DNA from: a virus
Length of the DNA: 35,113 nt
Strand: one strand, 5' to 3'
IMG/VR virus record: IMGVR_UViG_3300005589_000069
Coordinates: 1 to 35,113 of that record
Below are positions 7,481-15,615 of this stretch, piece by piece (the first letter of the stretch is position 1; the number at the start of each line of letters is the position of its first letter). Under the pieces are notes generated by a model that searched no databases, was not told the origin of the DNA, and was given only the letters and a program-made list of their open reading frames with translations. The position numbers and the translations under genes are program-made.

Positions 7481-9753
7481 TGGCAGAAAAAATATTAATA
7501 GCAGAATTAGATATAGATATAGGTGATGTTTTAAAAGAACAGCAGGAGCTAGGAAAACAATTAACCGATTTAAAAACTCAATTAAAAGAAGCTAAGGGAA
7601 CCACCTCTCAATATTCAGAAGAAAATATAAAAGCTGATGCTAAATTAAAAGTATTAAATAAACAATATGCTGCAAATCAAAGAATAGTTCAGGGCTTAAC
7701 TATAGCGCAAAAAGGAAGCACTGCAACGGTAGCAGAATCAAGATTAGCTGTTAGTGCTTTAAGTGCTGAGTGGGCAAAATCAGCTAAAACTTTTGGAGAG
7801 CAAGATGCTAGAACTATAAAATTAAAAAATGAACTAGGAAAATTAAACGAAGGACTAAAGCAGCAAGAGGGAAGCTGGGGAAATAATACTCGAAACGTAG
7901 GAGGATATGAAGATGCTATTGCAAAAGTTACTGGTGGAGCTAATTCTTTAGGAACAGCCTTGCCCGGAGCTGCAAAAGGAGCTGGTATATTAAATAAAGC
8001 TTTAAATATATTAAAAGCAAACCCAATAATATTAATTATAACAGCTTTAATAGCTGCTGTTCGCGGGCTTATAAAAATATTTTCAAAAAACGAAGCTAGT
8101 GTAGATAAGTATAATAAGATAATGAAACAACTTGGAGCGATCATTGATGAAATAACAGCTAGGGTTGGAAAATTTTTCAAGGCATTTAAGAATCTTTTAA
8201 CATTAGATTTTAAAAAGTTTGGCGAGGAAGTAAAAGAATCATTTACTGGAGTTGCTGATTCTATAAGAGATGCTGCTGCTGCTGCTCGTGAGATTGCTGA
8301 TTTAGAAGTATTAATAAGAAAAGAAACAATAGCCACAACCGAAGCACAGGCACAAAGAAGAAAACAAATTGCAGAACTTATATTATTAACACGAGATGAA
8401 GCGAAAAGTTTTGAAGAAAGGCGTAAAGCTTTACAGCAGGCAAATGCTTTAGAGGTTGCTAACTTAGAAGATCAATTAGCATTACAGCAAAAGCAAGTTG
8501 ATTTAGCTGAAAAAGAATTAGCTGCAACTCCTGAATTCCAAAGAAATGATGAACAAAGATTAAAAGTAGCACAAGAACGAGCAAAGCTTTTAGATTTAGA
8601 GACTGCATCAATAACAAGACAGAGAGAGTTATTTAATCGGGTAAATGAATTAAACAATAAAGCTAATGCAGAACAAAAAGCCGCTTTAGAAGCAGAAAAA
8701 AAACTAGAAGAAGAAGCTTTAAAAATAAAAGAAGAAGCAGCAAAGCGATCTATAGAACTATTAAACATTGAATTAGAGGCATTTAAATTAACACAACAAA
8801 CTAAATTAGAAGAAGGTAAACGAATTACCGATGAATTATATTTAAATGAAGTCGCTCGATTAGAAGAGTTAGCTGCCAGAGAACAGGAAATAAATCAAGC
8901 TAAATTTGATAATGAGTTAATTCAGAAAGAAGAATTTGAACTTCGAAAAGATGAGATAGACGCACAATTTAGAGAACAAAGAACAGCACTTGAAGAAGAA
9001 AGAAAACTTCTAGAAACAGAAGCGGCTTTAATTGATGAGGAAAATCGTAGAGCCTTAATGGAAGAAAATCTACTAGTCGATTTTGATATACGTTCTCAAT
9101 TATTAGAACAACAAAGGCAAGCTGAAGTTGCCACAGCTAATGCTCTAGGTGCTGACGTTGCTTTGATAAACAGAAAATTTGCTCAATTTGAAATCCAAAT
9201 AGAAAAGCAAAAGCAAAATGCAAAATTAAGTTTAGCTTCACAAGCTGCTGGAAATATAGCTTCTATATTTGGTCAAGAATCTAAAATAGGTAAAGCTGCC
9301 GCAATTGCACAAACAACAATTGATACTTATAAATCAGCACAAGCTGCATATAGTGCTTTAGCTGGGATTACGGTTGTTGGTCCTGTACTTGGTGCTATCG
9401 CTGCTGCTGCCGCTGTGGCTGGTGGTATAGCTAATATAAATAAAATAAGACAAACAAGCACAAGTGCTTCGGGTTCAATTTCTACCCCAAGCGTTTCGTC
9501 TGCTGGCATAAGTGGACCATCGGTTTCTTCTGGTGCCTCTGCTTCAACTGGAGGCGGGATAGGATCATTATCATCATCTAATTTAGGTGCGAGTTTAACA
9601 ACTCCATCTACGGGTGTTCAGGCGGCTCAAACAGAAGCTATACGAGAAGGTGTAGGAACTGCATTGCAAGAAAATCCAAACGTATTAGTTCTTGAAGAGT
9701 TTCAAGAAGTACAGGGTCGCCAAGTTGAAGTTAATACAGATGCGGAGCTTTAA
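7480..9753 (+). CDS. Tail tape measure protein, 757 aa
   Basis: At 757 residues it is among the longest proteins here, with the composition expected of a tape measure: long Glu/Lys/Ala/Gln coiled coils (about residues 5-75 and 270-610) and two hydrophobic stretches. The first is at about residues 175-200 (KANPIILIITALIAAVRGLI) and the second, Gly/Ala-rich, at about 620-650 before a Ser-rich tail. It sets tail length and is ejected ahead of the DNA. Its stop codon overlaps the stop of a minus-strand gene. Confidence 0.9.
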   Translation: MAEKILIAELDIDIGDVLKEQQELGKQLTDLKTQLKEAKGTTSQYSEENIKADAKLKVLNKQYAANQRIVQGLTIAQKGSTATVAESRLAVSALSAEWAKSAKTFGEQDARTIKLKNELGKLNEGLKQQEGSWGNNTRNVGGYEDAIAKVTGGANSLGTALPGAAKGAGILNKALNILKANPIILIITALIAAVRGLIKIFSKNEASVDKYNKIMKQLGAIIDEITARVGKFFKAFKNLLTLDFKKFGEEVKESFTGVADSIRDAAAAAREIADLEVLIRKETIATTEAQAQRRKQIAELILLTRDEAKSFEERRKALQQANALEVANLEDQLALQQKQVDLAEKELAATPEFQRNDEQRLKVAQERAKLLDLETASITRQRELFNRVNELNNKANAEQKAALEAEKKLEEEALKIKEEAAKRSIELLNIELEAFKLTQQTKLEEGKRITDELYLNEVARLEELAAREQEINQAKFDNELIQKEEFELRKDEIDAQFREQRTALEEERKLLETEAALIDEENRRALMEENLLVDFDIRSQLLEQQRQAEVATANALGADVALINRKFAQFEIQIEKQKQNAKLSLASQAAGNIASIFGQESKIGKAAAIAQTTIDTYKSAQAAYSALAGITVVGPVLGAIAAAAAVAGGIANINKIRQTSTSASGSISTPSVSSAGISGPSVSSGASASTGGGIGSLSSSNLGASLTTPSTGVQAAQTEAIREGVGTALQENPNVLVLEEFQEVQGRQVEVNTDAEL

Positions 9754-9950
9754 TTTGATTCATCTTTTTTATATGAATTAGTAATCACATCTATTAATTG
9801 AGTGATGTTTTTAATTTCATCATTGTAGGCTCTGAATATCTTCTGCTTAGTTTTAGTATTAAGCTTATATTCTATTCTATCCATAAAGTCCTTGACTTGT
9901 TTTGTTAGGACTGTTTGCTTCAGTATTAGGTTGCTGTGTAAGTCTATCAT
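9750..9950 (-). CDS. Minus-strand small helical protein, 66 aa
   Basis: The second gene of a two-gene unit transcribed against the late operon. Its ATG overlaps the TGA stop of the gene before it (ATGA arrangement at 9947-9950), which argues for genuine coupled translation. Its stop overlaps the tape measure stop on the other strand. The product is helical and charged with no membrane segment or motif recognised. Small counter-oriented units like this are often host-modifying accessory genes (morons) or regulators. Confidence 0.6.
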   Translation of the reverse strand: MIDLHSNLILKQTVLTKQVKDFMDRIEYKLNTKTKQKIFRAYNDEIKNITQLIDVITNSYKKDESN

Positions 9951-10171
9951 TTGTTTTTATAATATAATCGTTTAATTCCTTTATGTGAAATAGAGATTGA
10001 ACCCATATCAATTATTTGTTCTGATATCTCTTTGAATTGCGGTGCCAAATTTTTGCTTGGATCAATAGTTTTATAAACATAATATTCTAAAGATATTGTA
10101 TCTTTCTGTTTATCAGTCAGTGATGTATTTATAAACCACTGAGGAATCTGATCAAAATCTAATGTTATCAT
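9947..10171 (-). CDS. Minus-strand small protein, 74 aa
   Basis: The first gene of the minus-strand pair. A TATATTTG element lies on the minus strand (10200 down to 10193), about 21 bases ahead of the ATG at 10171. The product has an acidic N-terminal half and a basic C-terminus (KGIKRLYYKNK). I do not recognise a family. Its position inside the structural operon and opposite orientation suggest acquired accessory function or regulation of the neighbouring head genes. Neither can be shown here. Confidence 0.6.
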   Translation of the reverse strand: MITLDFDQIPQWFINTSLTDKQKDTISLEYYVYKTIDPSKNLAPQFKEISEQIIDMGSISISHKGIKRLYYKNK

Positions 10172-10192
10172 ATAGTTATGAATTAATAACTA

Positions 10193-10200
10193 CAAATATA
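10193..10200 (-). promoter_or_regulatory. Minus-strand -7 element TATATTTG
   Basis: The reverse strand reads TATATTTG at 10200-10193, matching TAnnTTTG, a suitable distance ahead of the minus-strand gene pair. A clear TTTG -33 box is not visible at the standard spacing, so the call is moderate. Confidence 0.45.
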
Positions 10201-10222
10201 AATAAAAAAATTAGATATTACG

Positions 10223-10230
10223 TACTTTTG
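10223..10230 (+). promoter_or_regulatory. Plus-strand -7 element TACTTTTG
   Basis: TACTTTTG fits TAnnTTTG and lies 21 bases ahead of the protease gene ATG at 10252. No good -33 box is present. If a -33 region exists it would overlap the divergent minus-strand -7 element, so the two promoters would share DNA. Confidence 0.45.
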
Positions 10231-10251
10231 TTAAAGAAATTTTAAATAAAT

Positions 10252-11313
10252 ATGAGTAGAGCGTATATTGCGATTATCGGAGAAGTAGGAGAACAGGTTC
10301 GGCTTGAAGATATTGTTGCACAAACTAACATGCACAAAGATTCAGAAGAACTGTTTTTTTTAGTAGCAGGACCGGGAGGTGATGCTGATGAAGGAGAAGC
10401 CATTGCAAATCATATAGCAAGTTTAAAGCAAAGAACTATAGCTAAAAATGTGGGTGATGTAGCTAGTATTGATGCTAATATATATTTAGCATGTGACTAT
10501 AGAATTTGGGATAAACCAAAGGGTAAGTTTTTGATTCATAATCCATGGATGACAGTTGAGGGTGATAGTTCTGAATTAAAAGAACATGCTGAATTTTTAT
10601 CTCAATATGAAACAAGGATAGCTAAGTTTATATCGGGTCAGACAGGATTAGATATTGATACAACTAAATCATTAATGAATAAAGATGATTTTCTTGATAA
10701 CGATAATCTAAAATCTTTAGGTATAGCACATGAAATTATTGAAAGTGAATTCAAGGCAGTAGCCAAATTAAATAAACAAAAAAAAGAAGAAATGGACAAC
10801 AAGGTAGTAGAGGAAAAACTTGGCGTCATTGAAGCTTTGTTGAAAAAATTAGGTGTAAAAAAACCTAAAGCAATAATTCTTCAAGATGCAAGTGGAATTG
10901 GAATTGAATTTCCAGACGTAGAAGAGGGCGTTGACCCTGTAGTTGGAGATAAAGCGACTGTAGATGGCGCACCAGCCGAAGGGGAATATGTAATGCCTTC
11001 GGGTGAAACATATGTTTTTGCAGCGGGAGAATTAACTAGTATTGTTCCTGTGGAAGATGAAACAGAAGCAATGAAACAAAAGATTGCAGAGCTTGAAAAT
11101 CAATTAGCGGAAGCAACGGCAAGTAAAGAAACTTCAGAGCTGGCTTTAGCTAAACAAAACGAAGAATCTGAAAAGATTAAAGTAGAATTTGAAAAGCAAT
11201 TGGAAGAAGTTAAAGCTTTAGTAAAAAGTGACACTAAACATGAAGATAAGAAAAAGGATGAAAAAGATGATGGTGTAAAATTAAGAGTAGGATATAAACA
11301 AAAAGAGAAATAA
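10252..11313 (+). CDS. ClpP-like head maturation protease with scaffold-like C-terminus
   Basis: The N-terminal domain (about residues 1-165) is a ClpP-fold phage prohead protease: Gly-rich VAGPGGDADEG at 38-48, nucleophile Ser72 in DVASIDANIY, and catalytic His96 in GKFLIHNPW. The rest (about 181-353) is acidic, has a coiled coil near residues 270-325 and ends in a very charged Lys/Asp tail, as expected of a scaffold. The protein would process and shape the capsid, being encoded just before the major capsid gene. An internal ATG at 10792, after a purine-rich AAAGAAGAA, could start a separate scaffold protein as in lambda C/Nu3. Confidence 0.85.
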   Translation: MSRAYIAIIGEVGEQVRLEDIVAQTNMHKDSEELFFLVAGPGGDADEGEAIANHIASLKQRTIAKNVGDVASIDANIYLACDYRIWDKPKGKFLIHNPWMTVEGDSSELKEHAEFLSQYETRIAKFISGQTGLDIDTTKSLMNKDDFLDNDNLKSLGIAHEIIESEFKAVAKLNKQKKEEMDNKVVEEKLGVIEALLKKLGVKKPKAIILQDASGIGIEFPDVEEGVDPVVGDKATVDGAPAEGEYVMPSGETYVFAAGELTSIVPVEDETEAMKQKIAELENQLAEATASKETSELALAKQNEESEKIKVEFEKQLEEVKALVKSDTKHEDKKKDEKDDGVKLRVGYKQKEK

Positions 11314-11315
11314 AA

Positions 11316-12383
11316 ATGGCTAGTTTAATTGATTTATCAGGATTGACATTAAATCCTGAAGAAGTAAGAGCGGCAAGCGAAGCAATATTTGAAAAAGTAT
11401 TCGTAAAGCCTGAATTGGAAGCAGTACACTCTATTAGAACAGGAATCACAATGAAAACACAGATTCCTTTTTATGGTAAGTTTGGTTTAGTTGGTAAAGC
11501 TGATCCGGGATCATGTGCTGTAAACGATGAAACACAAACAATTTCTACAACTGAGAAATATTGGGAACCTGAACTAATCTCTTATAGATTAACTCACTGT
11601 CAAGACAATGTAAGTGAGCTTTATAAGATGTGGGAAAAAGCTAAGAAGGTTAATCCTGACGAGTGGGAAATGATTGATAATGGAATGGTTGCATTCTTAG
11701 AAGATAGAACTGTAGATGCTTCAACTGAGGCTATCTTGAGATTAACCTCTTTTGGAGATACTGCTGCTGATAACGTTTCAGGTGGTGGACTAATCACTAA
11801 TGGAGTTGATAAAACTTATTTTACTCCTATTGATGGACTATGGAAACAGATTTATACAGGAGTAGCAGCAACAACTATTATTCGTTATACTATTACAGAA
11901 AATAGCGCAGCTTCATATGCAGCTCAGGATTCATTAGCTTCAGATAGAGCATTAAAGATTTTCCGTTATTTATATAGTAATGCAGATGCTAGAATGATGT
12001 CTGAAGGTAATATTGTATTTCAAGTTACCAGAACTATTTTAAATAACTGGCAAGATTATTTGGAAGATAAGTCTTTAGTATTTACATTACAGGAGGTTCA
12101 AGATGGAACAACTAAATTAACTTATCGTGGTATTCCTATTGTAATTCGTCATGATTGGGATCGCAATATACGATCTTATCAAGATAACGGAACTACTTAT
12201 AATGATCCACATAGAGTAATTTTAACTGACTTAAATAATATTCCTGTTGGAACACCAGAAACAGAATCATTTAAAAAGTTAGATATGTGGTATGAGCGCA
12301 AAGACAAGAAGCATTATATTGATGCGGCTTTCAGATTGGATGTAAAAGTTCTTGAAGAGTATATGATCGCTGTAGCATATTAA
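11316..12383 (+). CDS. Major capsid protein, 355 aa
   Basis: A 355-residue protein immediately after the protease-scaffold gene, the standard place for the major capsid protein. The sequence has a helical N-terminal region, then mixed alpha/beta character without a signal peptide. A pattern of Trp/Tyr-rich strands and the C-terminal KHYIDAAFRLDVKVLEEYMIAVAY resemble HK97-like coat proteins of Bacteroidota phages. No clear cleavage site of a long delta domain is apparent. It is followed by a gene with a strong ribosome-binding site. Confidence 0.8.
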   Translation: MASLIDLSGLTLNPEEVRAASEAIFEKVFVKPELEAVHSIRTGITMKTQIPFYGKFGLVGKADPGSCAVNDETQTISTTEKYWEPELISYRLTHCQDNVSELYKMWEKAKKVNPDEWEMIDNGMVAFLEDRTVDASTEAILRLTSFGDTAADNVSGGGLITNGVDKTYFTPIDGLWKQIYTGVAATTIIRYTITENSAASYAAQDSLASDRALKIFRYLYSNADARMMSEGNIVFQVTRTILNNWQDYLEDKSLVFTLQEVQDGTTKLTYRGIPIVIRHDWDRNIRSYQDNGTTYNDPHRVILTDLNNIPVGTPETESFKKLDMWYERKDKKHYIDAAFRLDVKVLEEYMIAVAY

Positions 12384-12384
12384 G

Positions 12385-12392
12385 AAAGGAGA
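12385..12392 (+). promoter_or_regulatory. Strong Shine-Dalgarno-like site (GAAAGGAG)
   Basis: AAAGGAG lies a few bases ahead of the ATG at 12397. It is the clearest anti-16S-complementary site in a window where most genes have only A-rich leaders, and suggests high expression of the next gene. Confidence 0.5.
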
Positions 12393-12396
12393 TAAA

Positions 12397-12813
12397 ATGA
12401 AAAAGATAATTATATTATTATTAATGTTTGTGCCGTTATTTTTAGCGGCTCAAACTGTAGTTTCAGAAGATATAGTATTAACTCAATATGGTGGAGTGGG
12501 TGACACATTAAACCTAAACGATGTTGTAACAGACACTTGGTATATTGATGAGTTTTCAACAGATGCTGAGGTTTATTGGGATATCGATAGTTTATCTGGC
12601 ACCCCTTCTGTTAAGTTAGGTTTTTATGGAAGTTATGATAATTCAGAATGGATTACGATAGACGAATCAACATTAACAATAGCTGTAGGAGATACTACTT
12701 TTGTGCAAAGTTCAGGTACGTTTCTTTATCCTTACTTAAAAAGAGAAGCAACGGCAGTTACTAACGCACAAAATATAAAGTATAGATCAGTAATTGTAAT
12801 TAAAAAGAATTGA
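12397..12813 (+). CDS. Secreted beta-rich protein of the head region, 138 aa
   Basis: The N-terminus MKKIIILLLMFVPLFLAAQ is a typical Sec signal peptide with a Bacteroidota-style cleavage before Gln. The mature part (about 118 residues) has alternating strands and resembles an immunoglobulin-like or jelly-roll decoration domain. Its place between the capsid and the next structural gene suggests a virion part, but a Sec signal is odd for something assembled in the cytoplasm. A surface-exposed or periplasmic role, for example superinfection exclusion, is the alternative. Confidence 0.65.
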   Translation: MKKIIILLLMFVPLFLAAQTVVSEDIVLTQYGGVGDTLNLNDVVTDTWYIDEFSTDAEVYWDIDSLSGTPSVKLGFYGSYDNSEWITIDESTLTIAVGDTTFVQSSGTFLYPYLKREATAVTNAQNIKYRSVIVIKKN

Positions 12814-12814
12814 T

Positions 12815-13396
12815 ATGGCAGAATGTTTAGATGCAATTGCACAAGGCATAACTAATGACTGTACAAAACAGCCCGTAAGAGGTCTTGTGAAAAAAGCTTG
12901 GATAGGATTAGTAGGTGATTTTGCTGAAACTCCAGATGGTACTAACGCAAATTTAATAACAGCTATTGCAAATTCATCAGGAAAACAATTCTATCCTGTG
13001 AATGCTTATAGACAAGATATAGATGCTGGGTTTGATTTGGTAGTATCAGAGAATTTACCAGAAAAATATGCTCACTATTTTAAAGTTGAACCATGGGACG
13101 AAAATGCAGATCAAGTTAATAATCTTGATGGAATGAATAAGATCGTAGCCATAGTAGAGCGAGAAGGTGGGTCCTTAAAAGATAGTGGTGATGGTGCTTT
13201 TCAAATTTATGGATTACAACACGGACTTTATAAGTCGTCTGCTACATTTAGGGCAAATGATAATGAAGGAGTTCCTGTTTATGAATTCATATCGAGAGAA
13301 GGACAGCAAGAATCACATTCTAAATATGTATTTTTCGATACTGATTATGCGACTACTCTTGCAGCAGTTGTGGCTTTAGAAACTCCGGGAGTATAA
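12815..13396 (+). CDS. Probable virion structural protein (tail tube-like), 193 aa
   Basis: A 193-residue protein with two N-terminal Cys (C4, C16) and mixed strands. It has no signal peptide and no membrane segment. It follows the capsid genes and precedes the connector/portal genes. Composition and length would fit a tail tube or major tail protein, but no hallmark motif is visible and a head protein is equally possible. Confidence 0.55.
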   Translation: MAECLDAIAQGITNDCTKQPVRGLVKKAWIGLVGDFAETPDGTNANLITAIANSSGKQFYPVNAYRQDIDAGFDLVVSENLPEKYAHYFKVEPWDENADQVNNLDGMNKIVAIVEREGGSLKDSGDGAFQIYGLQHGLYKSSATFRANDNEGVPVYEFISREGQQESHSKYVFFDTDYATTLAAVVALETPGV

Positions 13397-13863
13397 TGGA
13401 GTTAATAGATAAGATTCTTTCAACCGATATCCATGAGGCTATAGAAGTTTATAAGGATGAATTAAAGAAGTTGGGCAATGAGTTATATGGTATCCGTTGC
13501 GGCTCTTGTGGAAATCGGTTGATTGAAATTTATATTAAGTTGAGTAAAAACGGACACCAAATAATAAAAGCAAAAATGGATAGAATAGCTAGATTAAAGA
13601 AAAACGTAGTCCTTAGAATTGGTTCTATGGGAATCACATGGACTAATGAATCTGTTGATTTTACAGATAAAAAAGCATTGGAAGTTATTGAAAAGTTTCC
13701 TGCAATATCAAAACAATTTGAAGTTTTACCAAAAGCAGAGATAAAAGAAAAGACTCCAATGGAATTACTTAAAGAAGAAGCTACAGAATTAGAAATTGAG
13801 TTTGCTGGAAATATCAGTAAAGCAAATTTACAAAAATTAGTAGACGAAAAGAAAGCTGAGTAA
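13396..13863 (+). CDS. Probable small structural/connector protein with CxxC, 155 aa
   Basis: The N-terminal part contains a CGSC knuckle (YGIRCGSCGNRL, about residues 32-43) that may bind zinc. The C-terminus (EIEFAGNISKANLQKLVDEKKAE) resembles the HeH/LEM-like helix-extension-helix motif seen in phage head-tail proteins. The gene is coupled to both neighbours by ATG/stop overlap, and the portal gene follows. I infer a connector role without proof. Confidence 0.55.
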   Translation: MELIDKILSTDIHEAIEVYKDELKKLGNELYGIRCGSCGNRLIEIYIKLSKNGHQIIKAKMDRIARLKKNVVLRIGSMGITWTNESVDFTDKKALEVIEKFPAISKQFEVLPKAEIKEKTPMELLKEEATELEIEFAGNISKANLQKLVDEKKAE

Positions 13864-15092
13864 TGGGTATAATTAAGGGCTGGCAAATAGTAAAAACTCC
13901 ACCAAGAAAAAAGGAGAAGTTTAATAATAATTTAGGTATAATTCAGAATGGCATGGAAAATGATTATCCTACCAGAATGGAGTATGCAGTAAATAATTCA
14001 ATAACAGCTAAGGCGTGTGCTAATACTTACAAGCGATTTTTAATTGGAAAAGGATTTGAAGATGCAGCCCTTAATAAAATAATAGTAGGAAAAGACGAAC
14101 AAAAAAATACTAACATAACAGCATTAGATGCATTAATAAGTATAGCGCACGAATTTAGTAGGCATAATGGAACTTGGATAAAAACAGGATATAATGGCAA
14201 TTTAGAAGTAAATTCATTATATATAACACCTTCAAAATATTGTAGGTTTGGTAAAGAAGATTCTAAAAAATTTAAAGGTAAAATAGCAGTCTATGACAAT
14301 TGGGATTATATAACTAATCCTAGTGGAGAAAAATTTAATAAGAGTGAAATACAGATTTATAATATCTATGATAAGAAAAAAGATAATATTACTTATCAAA
14401 TAACCGGGAAAAAGAAACCTAAAGAAGCCGATTTAATAAAAGGACTTCAAACATGGAAAGGTCAAATATACTTTAAGTTTATTGATAAAGAGTTTACTTA
14501 TCCATTAAGCCCTATTGATGTTGAGCAGCATGATGCAGATACAGAATTTCAAATATCATTATTTAAGAATGGTGAATTAAGACGGGGGTTCTTTGCTAAA
14601 TACATGCTAATACATGAAACATTTGAAGATGACGCTGATTACACTGATTTTTTAAGTACAGTACAAAGCTTTGAAGGTGCTAGTGAAGGTGGCTCGATTA
14701 TGACAGTTGAAGTAGATAAGCTTTCTTCTGATGATAAAATGACTCCTGTGGCTCCTTTTGTAATGCAAAAGATAGAACAAAATATAAATGATGGTTTGTT
14801 TGAAAAATACGAGACATCAACAGCAAACAATATTCGTAAAGCTTACAATAACTTACCACCTGTATTGATAGATTATCAAGAAGGAAAATTAGGAGGTACA
14901 AGCGGAGAATCTATAACCGCTGCTGCCGAATATTACAATCAACAGACGGAGATGGATCGAATGGAGATAGAAACTATTTTCAAAGAGTTGATGTCTAACT
15001 GGCATATACCAGAATTAAGAGATAAGGAATGGAAAATATCAAAACTAACATATGGCACTTCTAATAACGGAAACGGAAACGAGAACAATTAA
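13863..15092 (+). CDS. Portal protein, 409 aa
   Basis: The portal forms the dodecameric gateway at one capsid vertex through which DNA is packaged. The sequence has a wing/stem composition and a conserved-looking C-terminal helix region (GGTSGESITAAAEYYNQQTE at about residue 343 on, then a helix ending IFKELMSNW) that is typical of siphovirus portals. It is somewhat short (409 aa). The 3' end overlaps the next gene by 41 bases. The tail GNGNENN is low-complexity. Confidence 0.75.
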   Translation: MGIIKGWQIVKTPPRKKEKFNNNLGIIQNGMENDYPTRMEYAVNNSITAKACANTYKRFLIGKGFEDAALNKIIVGKDEQKNTNITALDALISIAHEFSRHNGTWIKTGYNGNLEVNSLYITPSKYCRFGKEDSKKFKGKIAVYDNWDYITNPSGEKFNKSEIQIYNIYDKKKDNITYQITGKKKPKEADLIKGLQTWKGQIYFKFIDKEFTYPLSPIDVEQHDADTEFQISLFKNGELRRGFFAKYMLIHETFEDDADYTDFLSTVQSFEGASEGGSIMTVEVDKLSSDDKMTPVAPFVMQKIEQNINDGLFEKYETSTANNIRKAYNNLPPVLIDYQEGKLGGTSGESITAAAEYYNQQTEMDRMEIETIFKELMSNWHIPELRDKEWKISKLTYGTSNNGNGNENN

Positions 15093-15615
15093 GCCATTTT
15101 CTGAGAATAACTCGGATAGGTTTGAAGAAATAATGGAGGAAGTTCAAATAAATGAACTTCAGGATTTATTAGGGTTTGAATTATACCAAGATTTAATTAA
15201 TAATCCTGCAAGTCCACAGAATGCTATTTTATTAAACGGTACTATTTGGACTTATAACGATCAATCATTAAAGATGCATGGCTTAAAATACGTTTTAGCA
15301 CATTATTTTAATGCTAATTACACAAGAGAAATAAGGAAACAAGATACTTTCTCAGGATTAGTTCAACATAATTTTGACGAATCTAATCAAGTTAGCGAGA
15401 ATGATAGACGTTTAACTGAGTCGAGAGCAAGAGAAACGGCTGCTAAGTTTTGGAACGAAGTAAGATTATACTTAGATAACAATTCGGATACTTATACTTA
15501 TTGGTATTGTGGCTCAGGAAGGAAAGTTTTTAGACCTAAAATGAGAAGATTAACAAAGCTACATACTAATAATATAGAAACAATATATACGAACCCTAAA
15601 AGATGTTGTCCATGA
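15052..15615 (+). CDS. Head-tail connector-like protein, 187 aa
   Basis: A 187-residue helical protein. The order portal then connector is standard. The ELQDLLGFELYQDLI and LKYVLAHYFNANYTREI segments are of the kind seen in the connector (DUF6712-like) proteins of Bacteroidota phages. Four Cys/Lys-rich residues end the protein. The gene starts inside the portal gene, and its TGA overlaps the ATG of the next gene (ATGA at 15612-15615). Confidence 0.65.
   Translation: MALLITETETRTIKPFSENNSDRFEEIMEEVQINELQDLLGFELYQDLINNPASPQNAILLNGTIWTYNDQSLKMHGLKYVLAHYFNANYTREIRKQDTFSGLVQHNFDESNQVSENDRRLTESRARETAAKFWNEVRLYLDNNSDTYTYWYCGSGRKVFRPKMRRLTKLHTNNIETIYTNPKRCCP

Noticed and set aside
7689-8336. 215-codon minus-strand frame
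   Set aside because: It is the shadow of the tape measure coiled-coil codons, and its composition is the reverse of the real gene.
8472-9509. Minus-strand frames of 98 and 60 codons
   Set aside because: Shadows of the tape measure gene, with no promoter or start context.
10638-11449. Minus-strand frames over protease and capsid genes
   Set aside because: They lie opposite well-supported genes and have shadow composition.
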